The position numbers were made by a program, and so were the translations under genes. This document shows positions 1-13,046 of a stretch of 64,000 nucleotides of DNA, piece by piece; positions within the stretch are counted from its first letter, which is position 1, and each line of letters starts with the position of its first letter. The DNA comes from Branchiostoma floridae (lineage: Eukaryota; Chordata; Leptocardii; Amphioxiformes; Branchiostomatidae), in the NCBI RefSeq assembly GCF_000003815.2, contig NC_049987.1, forward strand, positions 18,878,383-18,942,382, written 5' to 3'. The notes under the pieces were generated by a model. The model did not search any database. It was not told the origin of the DNA and saw only the letters and a list, made by a program, of their open reading frames with translations.

Positions 1-664
1 TACTGTTTCGGTGCTGTAGAATGGATTGTCATTAGATTTTGTATGTGGTAAGGTCATGTCCTTTGAAGAAAGCATTAGATTTTGGGCCCCCTGGTGGTTT
101 CCCAAGACAATGCAGCAGAAATTCTGTTTTCTTTTCAATTTCGTTTTCTGCACAAGCTATGGTCAGGACACGATTTTTGGCCGGTAGATAATTCTTGTGC
201 TCCGAAAGAATTCGAAAATTAAGCTTTGTTTTTTTTTTCATAAGAAGGGATACAGTCTGGGCCATCTGGTGACTTGTCCTAGAACTGCAGGGGTATTTTA
301 GTTCTTGAATTTGAAGCAAAGTGAGTCAAGCCAAGGTGGCTTGCAAACATCTGACTACTATATGGGTCAGTCCCATCCATGGTTACGATCAAGAATGGCA
401 CGCAACATACTGAAAATGTCAAAGCCAAATACAAGATGCTACGATGAGGGGGAGGGAGGAGGAGTGACTGAAAGAAGATACCCCAGATATGACCCAACCT
501 TATAATTCGGTTATTTAACCAGCCGCTGGGTGGTCTCATATATTCATATGTCATTCTTGAACGATATCAAAGGTCATCCCGGGGACCATTTCAAATTCGT
601 TTCTGAAACAAAACAAACCAACATTTTTTTCACTGTCAGAAAATGACGGCCACTTTATGATTGT

Positions 665-1145
665 TTTGTTTGTTTGCTTGCTTGCTCGCTTGCTTGTTTG
701 TTTGTTTGTTTGTTTAAACTTTGTATTGCTTGTTTGTTTGTTTGTTTGTTTGTTTGTTTAAACTTTGTATTGTATATCCGGCACACCGTCTCATGGCGTA
801 ACACACGGCATTTGTACAAATAGTACAACTTACATATATCCGGACAGGTTTATTTGATCCACTTTCACCAAAATTGGCACCTAATCTTTTCCATAAGTGC
901 GATGGCTTCTTTTACGTGCGTGAGGGTTGGCTCTCCTCAAACACGGGACCTCCATTAAACGTCCTATCTAAGGGACATCCTAACCGCTATTAGGTACTCA
1001 TTTTCAATTGAGTGAAGCGAGGAAATTGGTGTTTAGTGCCTTTCCCAATGGTACAACGTCGATGGGGCATGTTACGAGATTCCAACCAAGGACCCCCAGG
1101 GTCTAAGCCAAACACCCTACCATTGTGCCACTCCAACGCCACATA
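665..1145 (-). repeat. tRNA-derived SINE with (AAAC)n tail
   Basis: Read on the minus strand, the element begins near 1145 with a tRNA-like head. An A-box-like TGGCACAATGGT lies at 1130-1119 and a B-box-like GGTTGGAATCTC at 1087-1076, with about 43 bases between the two starts, as in tRNA genes. A body of about 300 bases follows and ends in repeats of CAAA (seen as TTTG at 665-760 on the plus strand). The body recurs at 12585-12802 and, truncated, at 48858-48958. The head is too degenerate for a working tRNA, so a SINE is the better reading. The family name is unknown to me. Confidence 0.7.
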
Positions 1146-2231
1146 AATAGTGTTGTCATATTCAGAACACGCATTTTTAATGAAATATCTTCTGCTAAAG
1201 GAAAAACTTTCCGTTTGGCTCCCAAGATGTTTTGCAATCAACCTTGTTCCCCCCATTTTAATTTTGCTTTTGGCAACCGTTAAAGTTTGCCTGGGTATAA
1301 GGTATAGCGCTCCAATCCTACCAGAATTGCTCGTAAACTCGACTCAATTTCCCACATGTATATGATGACTCACGAACGTGGCAGCTAGGAATCGTCAAAC
1401 ACTGGTTGCCCTCCAGTGACACATATTACTTCGCCTACGTCTTGAGAAATGGACATAGTCTAAAATGTGTAAATTGAACCACAACTTGCATTCGCCTGAA
1501 GGTTTTTAAAAGAAACCTTTAGGCGTATGCAAGTTGCATATTTGAGGCATTCCACCGACTGACTTCAGAACAACTGTAATGTAACATATTCTTAAAAGAA
1601 AGCATCATTGATGAAACCTTTTCCCTTCCAAAGTTAATGTTTCATTGAATGCCCCAATTGTTAATGGATTACTTCTTTTTTTACTACTCTAGCATCCCTC
1701 ATTCAACTAAGTTGGCGACCTCCCTGCAACTGAAATTTGACAGTGCACATAGCGAGGTTCATACATAAAAACTACTGTTTTTCGCTTGGTGTGTTTTGTT
1801 GTATTTGCATTCATATGTTTACGTTTTGTATGATATTTCAATTATGATATCAAGAATTACACAAACCGAGTTTCGGTTGCAGCGAGGCCGCAGTAAGATC
1901 GCCGTCTAGTAGAATGCGGTACGAGGACTAGTCTGTCCAAAAGACTAAAAGGGTTATGAGTTTGATTCTGTATCATGACAAAATTGTATCCGTAAAACTT
2001 TTGATCTTAATTTCTATTAAATGTGACGTGTGCCATCTGTTAAAAATAGAGGAATCGGTCCTTTGAATTTGCATATGTATATTGTTTTACTTGACGGTTA
2101 TCACATATGCAAATTCACAGCTACCGCGGCCGGTTGACTTCCAGTTTAACCATCCAACATGGTGGACAACACTGACGTCATAGTCACGTGAGTGGCAAAC
2201 ACGTTTAATTGCACAACAAAATAGAAACCTA

Positions 2232-3204
2232 CCATTGGTTTGTTGTTCCTGTCCAGCAGTAACATACTCCCGAAACCCTGTAGTCTCAGCAAGCGTTTTT
2301 TCCATGACCGGATCTTCTTTCTGGAAGGTGTGGGCTTTCCACCTGAAACGGCACAACGAATGCATTAGTTAAATAAGCAACGAAATAGAGAATAAGGTAA
2401 CATTTAAATACATAGTGTTAACATTCACATGGTCTAGCCTAACAAACTACTACTCTGTTTATTCACACTCAAACACATTCATAGAGATAGGTGGATGTAG
2501 ATATAAATACTCCAGCTCTGTCCTGCCACTTGCTACACAATGAAATCGAACACCACGTACGTGTCTTGTACTTTACCAGTAACTATGGTGACAGTCTGGT
2601 GAAGGTCATTGACCTTATTTGTTAGGAGAAGAGGAAGAAATGACTTATCAAAAACAATATTTTCCCTTACGTGACTGTAAACCCAAAACACAATGAATAT
2701 ATAGTTATGCATACAACTTCACATTTAACTGACAGCTCTCGGGTTTAACCAGCCAAGATGGCGGACATTGTTGACGTCATAACCACGTGATGCAAATAAC
2801 GTATCCCGTTGGACCTTGACGGTGACGTTATTACATTTGCATATCACACTTCCAACTAACAAGAATGAAGACACTGGAACCTAGTGATTCTTCACCTTTA
2901 GGTGGAGAAATCCTAGACCGTGAGAAATTCAGGGTTTCGGCGCCATCACTGCCCAAGGCGAGCATACTGCAACTCATGCAAAAAATTAAAGGATACCGAA
3001 AAGGGTCTTCGGCAGATAAAAGGTGAGATACGTTCCCCAAAAACTAATTACGCGAAAGCCTGACGAATGTTTGGCTTCAGATACGCTCTGATGAAGAAAA
3101 GATATAAAAGGCTCACTCACATAGTAGGCATACCTTTGCAAGTCTTTAAGTGACAAAGGAACTTTTGCTAGTGCTAGTAAGCTATCCTGTTCTAAGTGGT
3201 GCAT
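2232..3204 (-). CDS. possible internal exons of an unidentified minus-strand gene
   Basis: Three minus-strand open segments have good splice signals and compatible phases. The first is 3204-3137, from an ATG or a longer upstream exon, with donor GTATGC and phase 2. The second is 2966-2895 or close to it, entering after TTGCAG and leaving at GTGAAG in phase 1. The third is about 2341-2232, entering after TTTCAG and leaving at GTAGGT in phase 0. The joined reading begins MHHLEQDSLLALAK and includes a basic stretch, PSRKKIRSWKKRLLRLQ. I recognise no family, found no continuation further left and no proven start. The case rests only on splice grammar and phase agreement, and the surrounding DNA is repeat-rich, so this may be chance. 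Confidence 0.25.
2490..2680. repeat. dispersed repeat, second copy at 50150-50340
   Basis: The stretch containing CCAGCTCTGTCCTGCCACTT, a run resembling ACCAGTAACTATGGTGA and then AATATTTTCCCTT matches 50185-50340 in the same order with many substitutions. No coding potential is seen. Shorter repeat pieces containing GACGTCATA and CACGTGA also recur at about 2090-2200 and 2740-2850. Confidence 0.6.
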
Positions 3205-4405
3205 ATCCTTTTCTGGTATTCTTTCCTAGCCTGGTATCCAGCCGTATTATAGCTCCCGAGTCTCGCAGATACGTATTTGCAGAGAGGACAGAAGAGACTC
3301 GGTATCGGCTGGATACCAGACTAGTTCTTTCCAACAACTTCAACTTAAAATTTCATCTATTTTACGTTCTTTCTTGCGTCAAAGGGTCGCAAAAATCGTT
3401 TTTGCATACATTATGATATATCATTTATTAGGACTTGAAATGATGCAATTTGTATCTTTGTTATATCTTGTTTGACTCCTCTCATGACTTTAATGAAAAG
3501 CGGCCTGCAGGCCGATTTGAGATTTTATGAATAAACGAAGGCTCAAAGAAGCAAGATATTTTAAGATAAAGTCCCTTAAGAAAAGAAAGTGATGAGCATG
3601 TATTGTTGATAATCTCGTAATGGACACACCACTTCCCACGGTGATTCTTTCAAGGCTAAGATAACAGAGAAATCCTTTAAGGAATAGAGTAATCCTTTAA
3701 GAAGGTGGTATCAGCTGTCACATCTGCGTGGGTCGCTCGGCGTGAAATGATGGAAACCAGAATTACACCTACCGTAGATTGTGAAATTTTCTCTCTATCT
3801 CTTTTAAGATAGTTTGCGCTTTCTTGAGAATATATGTTTCATCTTTTGTTGTTTTACTACTAGTTGTTTCAACCTCGAAGTCCAAGACACTAAAAACTTA
3901 CTACAGTGTCGTAAAATCAAATTGGCCTAAACATATGATCAGACTATCGAGTGTCAACCTATTAAAGACTATAATCTTATCCAAACAAAATTGTCAATTT
4001 GTTACCTCCATGAAAAATGGAGGTATATTGTGTGTGTGTGTGTGTGGCTGTCTGTCTGTGTCTGTGTGTCTGTGTTTGTTTCAGATATCTATTGTCGGTA
4101 TAACGTAAAAACCTCTGGATGTACAGTATTGTAATGATATTTGGTAAATGCAGGTGTTGTGAAGACGAAGGTCAATTTCCATTTTGGGCCCCCTTAGTGT
4201 GTGACCTTGGTACAGCAACAAAAATTCAAGTTTTGGTATCTTCTCATAGACATGCCATGGTTTTCATTATCTTGTGGCAGATAACTCTTGTTAGAGATAT
4301 CATCGACGCTTATAGTTATATGAAATATTTGCACAGGCTCTCATTGGGAATTGTGCATATACAACAAACACACAAGTTACCACACGTGTACAACTTTAAT
4401 TTAGA
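3205..4405. other. non-coding stretch with foldback, repeat and microsatellite
   Basis: No gene is seen. An imperfect hairpin lies at 3229-3325, built from CTGGTATCCAGCCG and its complement CGGCTGGATACCAG. A repeat at 3465-3540 with the palindrome-rich GCGGCCTGCAGGCCG matches 19725-19790 in the opposite orientation. A hairpin at 4004-4024 (ACCTCCAT against ATGGAGGT) is followed by (TG)n at about 4030-4080 and by the dispersed repeat containing CCATTTTGGGCCCCCT. Confidence 0.6.
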
Positions 4406-4505
4406 NNNNNNNNNNNNNNNNNNNNNNNNNNNNNNNNNNNNNNNNNNNNNNNNNNNNNNNNNNNNNNNNNNNNNNNNNNNNNNNNNNNNNNNNNNNNNNN
4501 NNNNN
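4406..4505. other. assembly gap of 100 N
   Basis: Exactly 100 undetermined bases, the conventional size for a gap of unknown length. Confidence 0.99.
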
Positions 4506-4570
4506 GATCAACCGTAGTTTTCTGTTGTGTCTTGTCTACTGGATGCGATAGAGAAAAACTATCGCCAATG

Positions 4571-5335
4571 TTGTAAATGCATTTTAAGTTCGCGGGGATT
4601 TCATTTCGCGGAAAGAAATGAGTGGTGTGTTCGCGGTGGTTCTGAGTTGGCGATAGCGCTATAGTTGCAAACTGTATAGAAATGGAAACCAGTTAGAAAC
4701 CACCTAGTAGCGACTGGTCAAAGATGCTACAGACGAACAGAACAGTCACTTTTGGTAGTATTGGCGTGATCAACTGTCACTGATTTTACCATATCTACCC
4801 TCTGGATACGTAGCACTTCTTGGTAAATATGTGCTCAATGTTCAAGTACTAAAGTATCTATGTTCAATTTGTGCTTTGTTGCTCATACTATTCTTACATC
4901 TTCACCGTTACAGGTGCCTCAGACACATTACCATACAGTACAATATATACGTACAGGTGGTATCCCACTGCACTTAGGGCACCGGTGCGGCACTGCGGGG
5001 TTTGTTCACTGCGGCACTGCTGTGTCATTTTCGCCCATTTTTACAATTCAGATATTGCATAATACGTAAAAGTATGACTTAGAAGACAACAAAATACACA
5101 AAACGTAAGAAAATTCGTTCTTTATCTATGAAATTCGTTGAGTATCTTTTGAATCCCGCAGTACCGCACCGCTGCCCCAAGTGCAGTGAGATACCACCTT
5201 TAGACAAGGGGATAGGCGGGCAGAAGACAGAGCAAAAATGTTCGCATTGGTTTTGGGTTCGTGGTGAAACTGTCACTGCGAAAAAAATGCGAACACTTAA
5301 ACCACAGCGAACATTTCTACATTTACAGTATTCCA
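4571..5335. mobile_element. inverted-repeat element of the 'TTCGCGGTGG' family, split by another insertion
   Basis: The left part (about 4571-4640) carries TGCATTTTAAGTTCGCGGGG and TTCGCGGTGG. The right part (about 5222-5335) carries AGCGAACATTTCTACATTTA and then CAGTA. Together they look like the two ends of the roughly 210 bp element that is intact at 9788-9995, 30323-30533 and 56297-56507. The middle is replaced by unrelated DNA that includes the separate element at 4954-5202. The left end is badly eroded. Confidence 0.5.
4954..5202. mobile_element. MITE-like element with long terminal inverted repeats
   Basis: The left end reads AGGTGGTATCCCACTGCACT and the right end is its near complement, AGTGCAGTGAGATACCACCT. 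The whole element is about 250 bp with an AT-rich centre and no long open frame. Related copies lie at 14604-14850 and 15441-15876. This is a non-autonomous DNA transposon by structure; the superfamily cannot be told. Confidence 0.75.
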
Positions 5336-8300
5336 TGATGGGTTGGTATCACCGTCAGCCATCTTTATACTCGACAGGAACGGATGTTTGCGCATCTATG
5401 GTCCAGACGAAAACGATACTGTCTCACGCGAACTGAATTCTCCACTAGCTAGCTGGAGATGTTTGAGTATGTGCCGTCGTTAGATGGCCATTTGGTGTTG
5501 GTACGGTATAAATTTCAGGGCCGGGTATGTTGCCTTCACCAATAACGTTAGGTATTTATCGATATTGGATATCTCTAAAAACCTACTTACCTAGTCCCTT
5601 GACCTCCAGGTCGTTGGGGGGATAGAAAATATGATAAAAAATTAAAACTTGAGATCCGTTGCTAATTTCCGAAAATAAAACAGCTTACATGGCTACAATT
5701 TTCTGTATCTGCTATTTGAATCACTACATGATGATACACGTACAAAGCTGTACAACTTTAAATTTGATTGTTCTAACGAATTTGATTCATTTCGTTCGAT
5801 AGATGTATTAAACTACATTCTAGGAGATAACTCTTACTGAATACAAAGATGGATATATCAAAGAATGTTTAGACCTTCAAACCAATAGTGTAAATGACAT
5901 GTTATAGTCAAAATTGTTGATTCATTCCCATCTATTCATGTAAATAAATTCTTTTTGTATAGACTTGTTTGTTTATGCATGTATATTTGTAGTAGACTTT
6001 ACGAAAGTTTCTTGACTTGTGTCAATGAAGATTTTCCATGTATTGGCAGTACTGTTATGGCTGTGTTTTTATATCTAACTGTGCCATCGTTTCATCAATG
6101 TAGTACTTGGCTAGCTGGGCTCTATTTCTCTTCATAGCGTCAATGTCAACAGTGCGCTGTTCAGTGACACCGCGAGGATTGGAGTTCATTCCAAGAAAAA
6201 TATACGACGTACATGTTGTAACAATGTAGCACAAAACAGTGAAATACTAGTCACTGTACTACATCGTCGACGTCCCACAATGTGACACAGTGCTACAAAT
6301 ATTCGGGAAGCAAAGAAGCTAGATTCTTTTACCAAGTTTATCAGAAGTGACGTGCCCATCAAATTTCTCTCAGCCGGCTAGCCGAAGGGGGGCGGTACAA
6401 ACTTCCAGAAACCTTTGACCCCTAGTGTCCGTATCGTAACGTTTCAGAGTTTGATATTGGTCATTCATATTGAAGTAGGCCGTCGGTACAAGTTACGATC
6501 GAAAGTTGAAGTTAGCCAAAACCTGGACGTACAATGAAAAATACATATACCCATTCGGCCTGATGTATAATATTTACATGTATGTAGTGGTGGAGATTAA
6601 AAAATATACGTGATTTCACTGTAGAATGGGTGAAAAGCCACTGTCATTAGTGCGGAGACATAAAACTCTAGGTATTCCATCAATCCAGCCTCGCATCATG
6701 ACAACTACACAATTAAAAGCACCACAATCAGTTTATCGCTTGAACCAATCAATCTCTTCTACAATATACCAATCCCGAAGCGCCACAATGCCTCCTTCAA
6801 AACGTATAAATGCAAATATTTGACGGACGTCCCTCATTGGTCGAACCGCTAATTTTCACGCTATGATTGGTTGCATCATAATTGAGATGGACAGTCTTGT
6901 ACAGCTGTATTCAATCAAAATACAACGTAAAAACACAGACACGAAACCCACTGTAGTTTATGTAAATTACAGCTGTCAGTTTTATGTGACAGATTACAGG
7001 ACAAAACGATGTACCCAGTCTGGGGTAGTTTGGCTGGCAGCCAAGAAAACCAGACGTAATCAATCTTTTAAAAATATCAAAATAATCCACCGGGAAATCA
7101 TATCTCTTAGAAATATTACGATACTCTAATCGTCTGTCTATTTATCATGCCTACTCATTGACCTATTGTCTTGTAATGTATAGATGTATGGAGTTGTATT
7201 GGCTTTTTGTGATTTGATGACATAGTTGGCAATTGTAGACCACCCTACCCCCTACCACCATCCCTCGTAATGAAAGATGTAATAGAATATAGGCGGCGAC
7301 GAGAATGCACACATAGGAGCCAAGATCGGCGTGCCACTGTGTCTACGGTAATTAACTGGATGAAAAGTCGTTGCTCGTTTCTCAGCCAAGTGACTGACAA
7401 GATGAGACGAATTGATAAATCTTTTGAGATTTTCTGCCAAGACATATGGTGGTGTCATCAGCTTGTGTGCCAATGATTTCTTCATGGTGAAAAAATATCT
7501 ACCAAGTTTGCCAAATTGGAAAGCGTTACAAGGGTTGGGCTATATGGGAGTGAACCATGTTATACGGCGTTTTAATGCTTTGCGGCGGTGGGCACAATTA
7601 GCACAGAGCGTGTGGACACCAATGCCCCCATATGTCTTTCTGCCAAGACATATATAATGGTATCATCAGCTTTTGTGCCAAAGATTTCTTCATGGTGAAA
7701 AAATATCTACCAAGTTTGCCAAATTGGAAAGCGTTACAAGGGCTGGGCTATACTGGAGTCAACCACGGCATTTTAATGCTTTGCCGGTGGTAGGCACAAT
7801 TAGCACGGTGCGTGTAGACATTATAGGGGAAGGTTAAATGCCAAATACGTACGTATACGGCTATAAAAGCGCTAAAGGGGAATGGCGCATTTGGCAATCA
7901 GACCGTACCATCTATCCGTAGGGGGTATTCGGAACTTTTTAATGGGTGGGGCCAACCCCCCACATGGTATCTTTTTATGTGTTATAGGAATTCTCTGTAG
8001 AATCCCTATATCAAAACTTGTAACACTTGTGACAGGAATCAGGAAGGTCATGTATATCAGGACACACCAACTGTCATTCAACAGGGACGGCGGACGGTAT
8101 AGACTTCCTGGCACTTCTGACGTCCCATGTCCGCAAGACCACGTGACCTATATGATTAGGCACTTGAACTGTAAGGAAGACTGCAAGTCGAAACTTTTAA
8201 GGCACCGACTTTTATTTTAGTTTGAGTAAGGCTTTGTTGTATGTGTGGCCGACCTATATTCGACAGTCCTACTACCCCCTGTAGTCGCTACGTTTGGATC

Positions 8301-9787
8301 AACATAATTGAGTGTCAACGTTAGTTCTTGTGCTAGTAACCAGCTACGGGGTTTCAAAAAGGCCGCTTGTTAATGTTAGTCATCCTCAGCTGCCGTCAGA
8401 ATTCAATTCTGACATATCTAGGTTTGTTGTGAGATTTGAACGTGCACTGCCACTGAGAGGCTACAAATTAGGTTATATCAAGATGTATTCTACTGCCCAT
8501 TCCAATCAAGGGCAGACAAAGCAACCATATACAGCTCCGCCAAAAACTGCCAACGGTGCTGGAGAAAGTACTAAAACTATGAACTTGGACAATAACCACT
8601 ACATTGTACCTGACTTACAGTCTAGCATATGGCTCTAACTCGTTAACTTACTTCGTCACTAAAACGTGCTATTCCTACTACAAAGATGCAGATTTACCAC
8701 TGAAAAAAAATATTGAAATGCATTTGTATTGTGCGGATGTTGATCTTGGGTTTGGGATCATATTGAACGCATGGGTTCTCTCTAAAAGAGAACTGAGGTC
8801 TTAATAAACATCTTAATACAGACCTGTGCCTAAAACTCTGTACCTGTACCTAATGTTCCGTTAAGTTACGGATCAAACCTTACAGTATTGGCTACAAAAA
8901 TTCTTCTTCAGCAGGTTTAAGGTGGCAGCCTGAAAAGAAAGAAGACATACATGCCCTTTCCTACAGTACACGTATTCTCTAGACACATTACGGGATTATC
9001 CGATAAGTCCAAGCAAAAGATTTAACTCAAATTCTTCTCGTCAAGTTATACCTAAATATATTGTATCTCAAATGTACAATGATAACTCCACATTTGGTTG
9101 GTAAAGAGGGCCTAAGATGACGTTTCAGGTTCAGATAGCCTTTAGCCTTTAGGTTAAGATAGAAATAGCCTTTATTCCCTTTATTAGCAATTGTCATTCT
9201 TTGCAGGGAGCGTTTGTCACATATATATCCCCTCTCTTTCCCCCTCCTTTTGGGACCCCTCCTGTCGTTTTCTTTAAAAAATGGGTGACGACAAGGTTAC
9301 GAGAAAATCCCCTTGATCACATTTTGTACACTACTAACTGGCCTCCTTCTGTCAAACCTGCTACAACGTGATGGTCCTACAAGACGAAACTAAATTTTCT
9401 CCTCAGAAAAATGCTCCTACGCAAATTCCACCTCACGTATCTAATTCTGTAAAGATGCGGGGCAGCTGTATCACAACATACAGCTACACCTGAAATGTTT
9501 CACCTGTAAAGCCTAGCACCTGCAGGTGGCCTTGTCACCCAAACGTCTTCCAATCCGTTGTAATTTATTATGTCTTTCAACAGCGTTACTGGATGCCGTT
9601 ATACCACGTTTATCACCTTGATCCTCTATCATTTTATGCTCCATGAGAGTGGCCAGGTGACCTGGTGTCACTTCACCTGAAATGTTCCACCTGCAAGGCC
9701 TAGCACCTGCAGGTGGCCTCAAGCCTCGCCTAAACGTCTCCTCAAATCCCATTGTGATTTCAGCCAAAACAGTTACGAAAAAAGCGG
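5336..9787. other. non-coding stretch, no gene recognised
   Basis: Open frames here are short and have no recognisable domains or convincing splice context. The one structured part is the direct duplication at 7433-7823, listed separately. A repeat at 9530-9730 (ACAGCGTTACTGGATGCCGT and CAGGTGACCTGGTG) recurs at 10110-10215. Confidence 0.5.
7433..7823. repeat. two-copy direct repeat, period 206 bp
   Basis: TCTGCCAAGACATAT starts at 7433 and again at 7639. Both copies continue through ATTTCTTCATGGTGAAAAAA and AAATTGGAAAGCGTTACAAG to GGCACAATTAGCAC, with a few small differences. This is a recent local duplication without coding content. Confidence 0.85.
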
Positions 9788-9995
9788 ATACTGCATTTAA
9801 GTTCGCGGGGACTTAATTTCGCGGTAGCGGGAAAGATGACTTTTCGCGGTGGTTTTAATTTCGCGGTAATACCATAGACTACAGTCTAATACCACAATAG
9901 AAAAATGTTCGCGGTGGTTTTAAGTTCGCGGTGAAGCGGTCACCGCGAAAACCGTGAACATTAATCCACCGCGAACATTTCTGCATTTACAGTAC
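9788..9995. mobile_element. intact 'TTCGCGGTGG' inverted-repeat element (MITE-like)
   Basis: Starts TACTGCATTTAAGTTCGCGG and ends TTCTGCATTTACAGTA. Inside, TTCGCGGTGG and its complement CCACCGCGAA alternate, so the single strand can fold repeatedly. It is flanked by TA, which suggests a TA target duplication. Near-identical copies in this window lie at 30323-30533 and 56297-56507. No open frame. Confidence 0.85.
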
Positions 9996-11863
9996 TATCT
10001 AAAACGTCTGACCATTTCCAAATTATATATAGTGTTGCTTCAGTAACTGCATTTTGGAGGATTTCGTTACCTGGATGTCTAACCTTCATCGACGTTCCCG
10101 CTGTGATTTATTGTATCTTTCGACAGCGTTACTGGACGCCGTTATACCACGTTTATCACCTTGATCCCTGTATAACGTTGTGCTCCCTTGAGGCGCCCAG
10201 GTGACCTGGTGCCACCGTAATCAAACCGTGGGTCAGGACAAATGTCCCTAAGTGACCCGGAATGCGAGACCTCTGCAGTATCTTGTCTCTACAATCAGGT
10301 TGGGGAGCACACGGTGGTGTACTGTTTATGATTAAGGCCATGGCGCCGTGCCAACAATATTCAATCTCCAACGATGCATTTGACTTTGTGGCAACCGAGA
10401 AGAGGTACCTTAGAGTTTTAACGACGGGGGTGTTATACCTTTGTAGGTACAGCCGTTTTTTTTTTATTCTACGTACACCTGACACCCAAATTTATCATAT
10501 GTAGCGTAATCCCCGCATTCCGTGTAAGACGTAGCTGCCTGAATTTAGCGACAAGCGAAGCCAGGCCGTCGAATTGAATGGCATACGTACAAGGTTGCTG
10601 TTATTTCTGAATTTAGCGTAGAGCGTTGATAGTACCCCCCTCCATGTAGGTCCCATGTTATAGAGCCAATGGTCGTTACGCACTACACCTTTTCCTATAG
10701 CTACTTCAAGTTCATTCAAATACTTGCTGTTACTTCTCCCACTGTCCATAGGACTGTTGCCAAAACCAACGTACTATATTTTAAGACATACAAGTAGACT
10801 GAAAATATCGAGGTTCACGGTGTGCGGAGCACGTTTGTACTGAGTTTGTACTAAGCATTTTTAAGCCACATCTGATTCCGACTCACGGAATCTGCACTGC
10901 GTAATTATAAAATAAATAATGGCAAACAACTGTGTGTGTGTGTGTGTGTGTCTGTCTGTCTTTGCGTGTGTCTGTCTGTCTGTCTGTCTGTCTAACTATA
11001 CTATGTTTGTGTGTGTGTTTGTACGTATTATCGCGCGGTGTGTGTGCGTGTGTGTGTGTGTTCGTGTCGTCTGCATCTCTTCCAGCCAATCGCAGGCCTG
11101 CAATTCCTACAAAAACTAAACCCTTCTCGCATGTAGATTTAAAAAAAAAAGGTGTTAAGCACAGAAACGAGTAAAAAAACGACCTACAAACACGAGCATC
11201 TGGAACCGATTTTTCAACTCAGTAACAGAAAAAATATTGTAGACTACATTTCATTGCGAATGTATTAACCTCCCCGATGTTTTGAATTGTATTTATCAGG
11301 CCCAGATTGCCTACTCCCCGTAACTAATTTGAACTTCTGTGACTGTTAACTGAAACCCTCTCGGTTGTTGTCCCTAGTGCCCTTTGTAGATTTTCACCCG
11401 TAGACACTTGTTATGGGGGTAGTAAATTACCCGTTAATGGAGTAAAAGAGGGTAACTATGGGACGGCACGGGGCAAAGTTACCAAGCAGGTCTATTCCGA
11501 CTCTAACTATACGGAACTAGAGTTCCACAACCTCAAACCGTCGTCAAATGATGTTAACGAGTGACATATCATGAATGATTCTCATTGGTTATGAAATCCT
11601 CATTTGCATAAATTGTATCAGTTGATCGCGATCTCTACCATGAAAAGATTGAACGTCTTTTGTAGTATATTTTGTAGCTATTGTAGTAGAATACGAGAAT
11701 TCAAAACCGGACGTTCAGCTACAGTGCCATAACAAGCCGCCAGGGGCTCAAAATTAAATCATTTCGAGGTGCAATCAATACCTATCCACATACTCAAGAT
11801 CAAGATAATCTGCCCGGGTATTCTTTGGTTATTGTGTTCACAAAGACACAGATAGACAGACTG

Positions 11864-11909
<46 letters not shown>

Positions 11910-12584
11910 ACAGACAGACACACGTAACCGAAAACACAACCTCCTTAACGAAGGTAAAATGAAAAGCTGAGACTTTTTGAAATACAATACAGTACCAATG
12001 CCGTATACTAGTACTATGGTACATTTACCTTTTCCATGGTCATATATCAAAGACTTTATTTACAGAACAGAACAGTGCTTTCTTCGCTTAGCTCTTATGA
12101 GAAAGAGCAAGGTAGTTGAAGACACAACACTACCGAAGGACTAGCCACCTGCTGTGTAGTGTTTGCACTTCTGTGTGGCCCAAGGGCCATAGAAACGGAG
12201 ATTGGCACCACCCAAAGAGGTCCGAAATGTGTAGGAAGGATTCGAACTACAAATTGTGTATTGGTTTGATCTTACTTTTTCTATACACTACAAGTCTGCA
12301 ACAGCAGATCAGTGAAACACATACACTACCCACATGTTGCTTATTCTACGTACGTGCATGTCTACATCTGTTTTATCCTCTCTTACTGTGTCATTTCTTT
12401 GTTATCGCGACCACACATGCAAAATTGTAGGCCCTGTCAAATGTATGTCCTATGGATGCTGTCAACGTTGTGGTTTTTTGACACAATTTGTATGACCTAT
12501 GACTTAAATAATAAGATATCATCCATGACCATGACCATGATGTAATAGTATGATTTGAATGACAGTCATGCAAAACTTAACTTT
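9996..12584. other. non-coding stretch with microsatellites
   Basis: No gene recognised. It contains a repeat copy at 10110-10215, a (TG)n/(TCTG)n tract at about 10931-11063 and a (CA)n tract at about 11866-11912. Open frames over these tracts are compositional artefacts. Confidence 0.6.
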
Positions 12585-12802
12585 GTTTGTTTGTATAGCA
12601 TATCCGGTGAACCGCCTTATGGCGTAACATACCGGATTTGTACCGAAGAGTACAAGCTGTATATTCATACAGAATTATTTCATCCACTCACACCAGGAAG
12701 GACCCCTTTATAAGATAAGTGCGGTGGGTTCTTTCACGAACTCGAAACGTGGCTCTCCTCAAACACGGTCCTCCATTTAAATTCCCATCCGAGGGACGCC
12801 CT
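12585..12802 (-). repeat. second SINE copy, cut by the assembly gap
   Basis: Follows the same order as the element at 665-1145: a short TTTG run, TATAGCATATCCGGTGAACC, GTACAAGCTG, then GGCTCTCCTCAAACACGG. On the minus strand this is the body and tail of the SINE; its tRNA-like head would fall inside the gap. Confidence 0.65.
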
Positions 12803-13046
12803 NNNNNNNNNNNNNNNNNNNNNNNNNNNNNNNNNNNNNNNNNNNNNNNNNNNNNNNNNNNNNNNNNNNNNNNNNNNNNNNNNNNNNNNNNNNNNNNNNN
12901 NNNNNNNNNNNNNNNNNNNNNNNNNNNNNNNNNNNNNNNNNNNNNNNNNNNNNNNNNNNNNNNNNNNNNNNNNNNNNNNNNNNNNNNNNNNNNNNNNNNN
13001 NNNNNNNNNNNNNNNNNNNNNNNNNNNNNNNNNNNNNNNNNNNNNN
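12803..13046. other. assembly gap of 244 N
   Basis: A run of undetermined bases. Any open frame across it is meaningless. Confidence 0.99.

Noticed and set aside
1076-1130. Functional tRNA gene on the minus strand
   Set aside because: A and B boxes are present but the stems do not pair well and the sequence continues into a repeated body, so it is a SINE head.
10919-11174. Cys/Val-rich frames
   Set aside because: Translations of (TG)n and (TCTG)n; no start context or domain.
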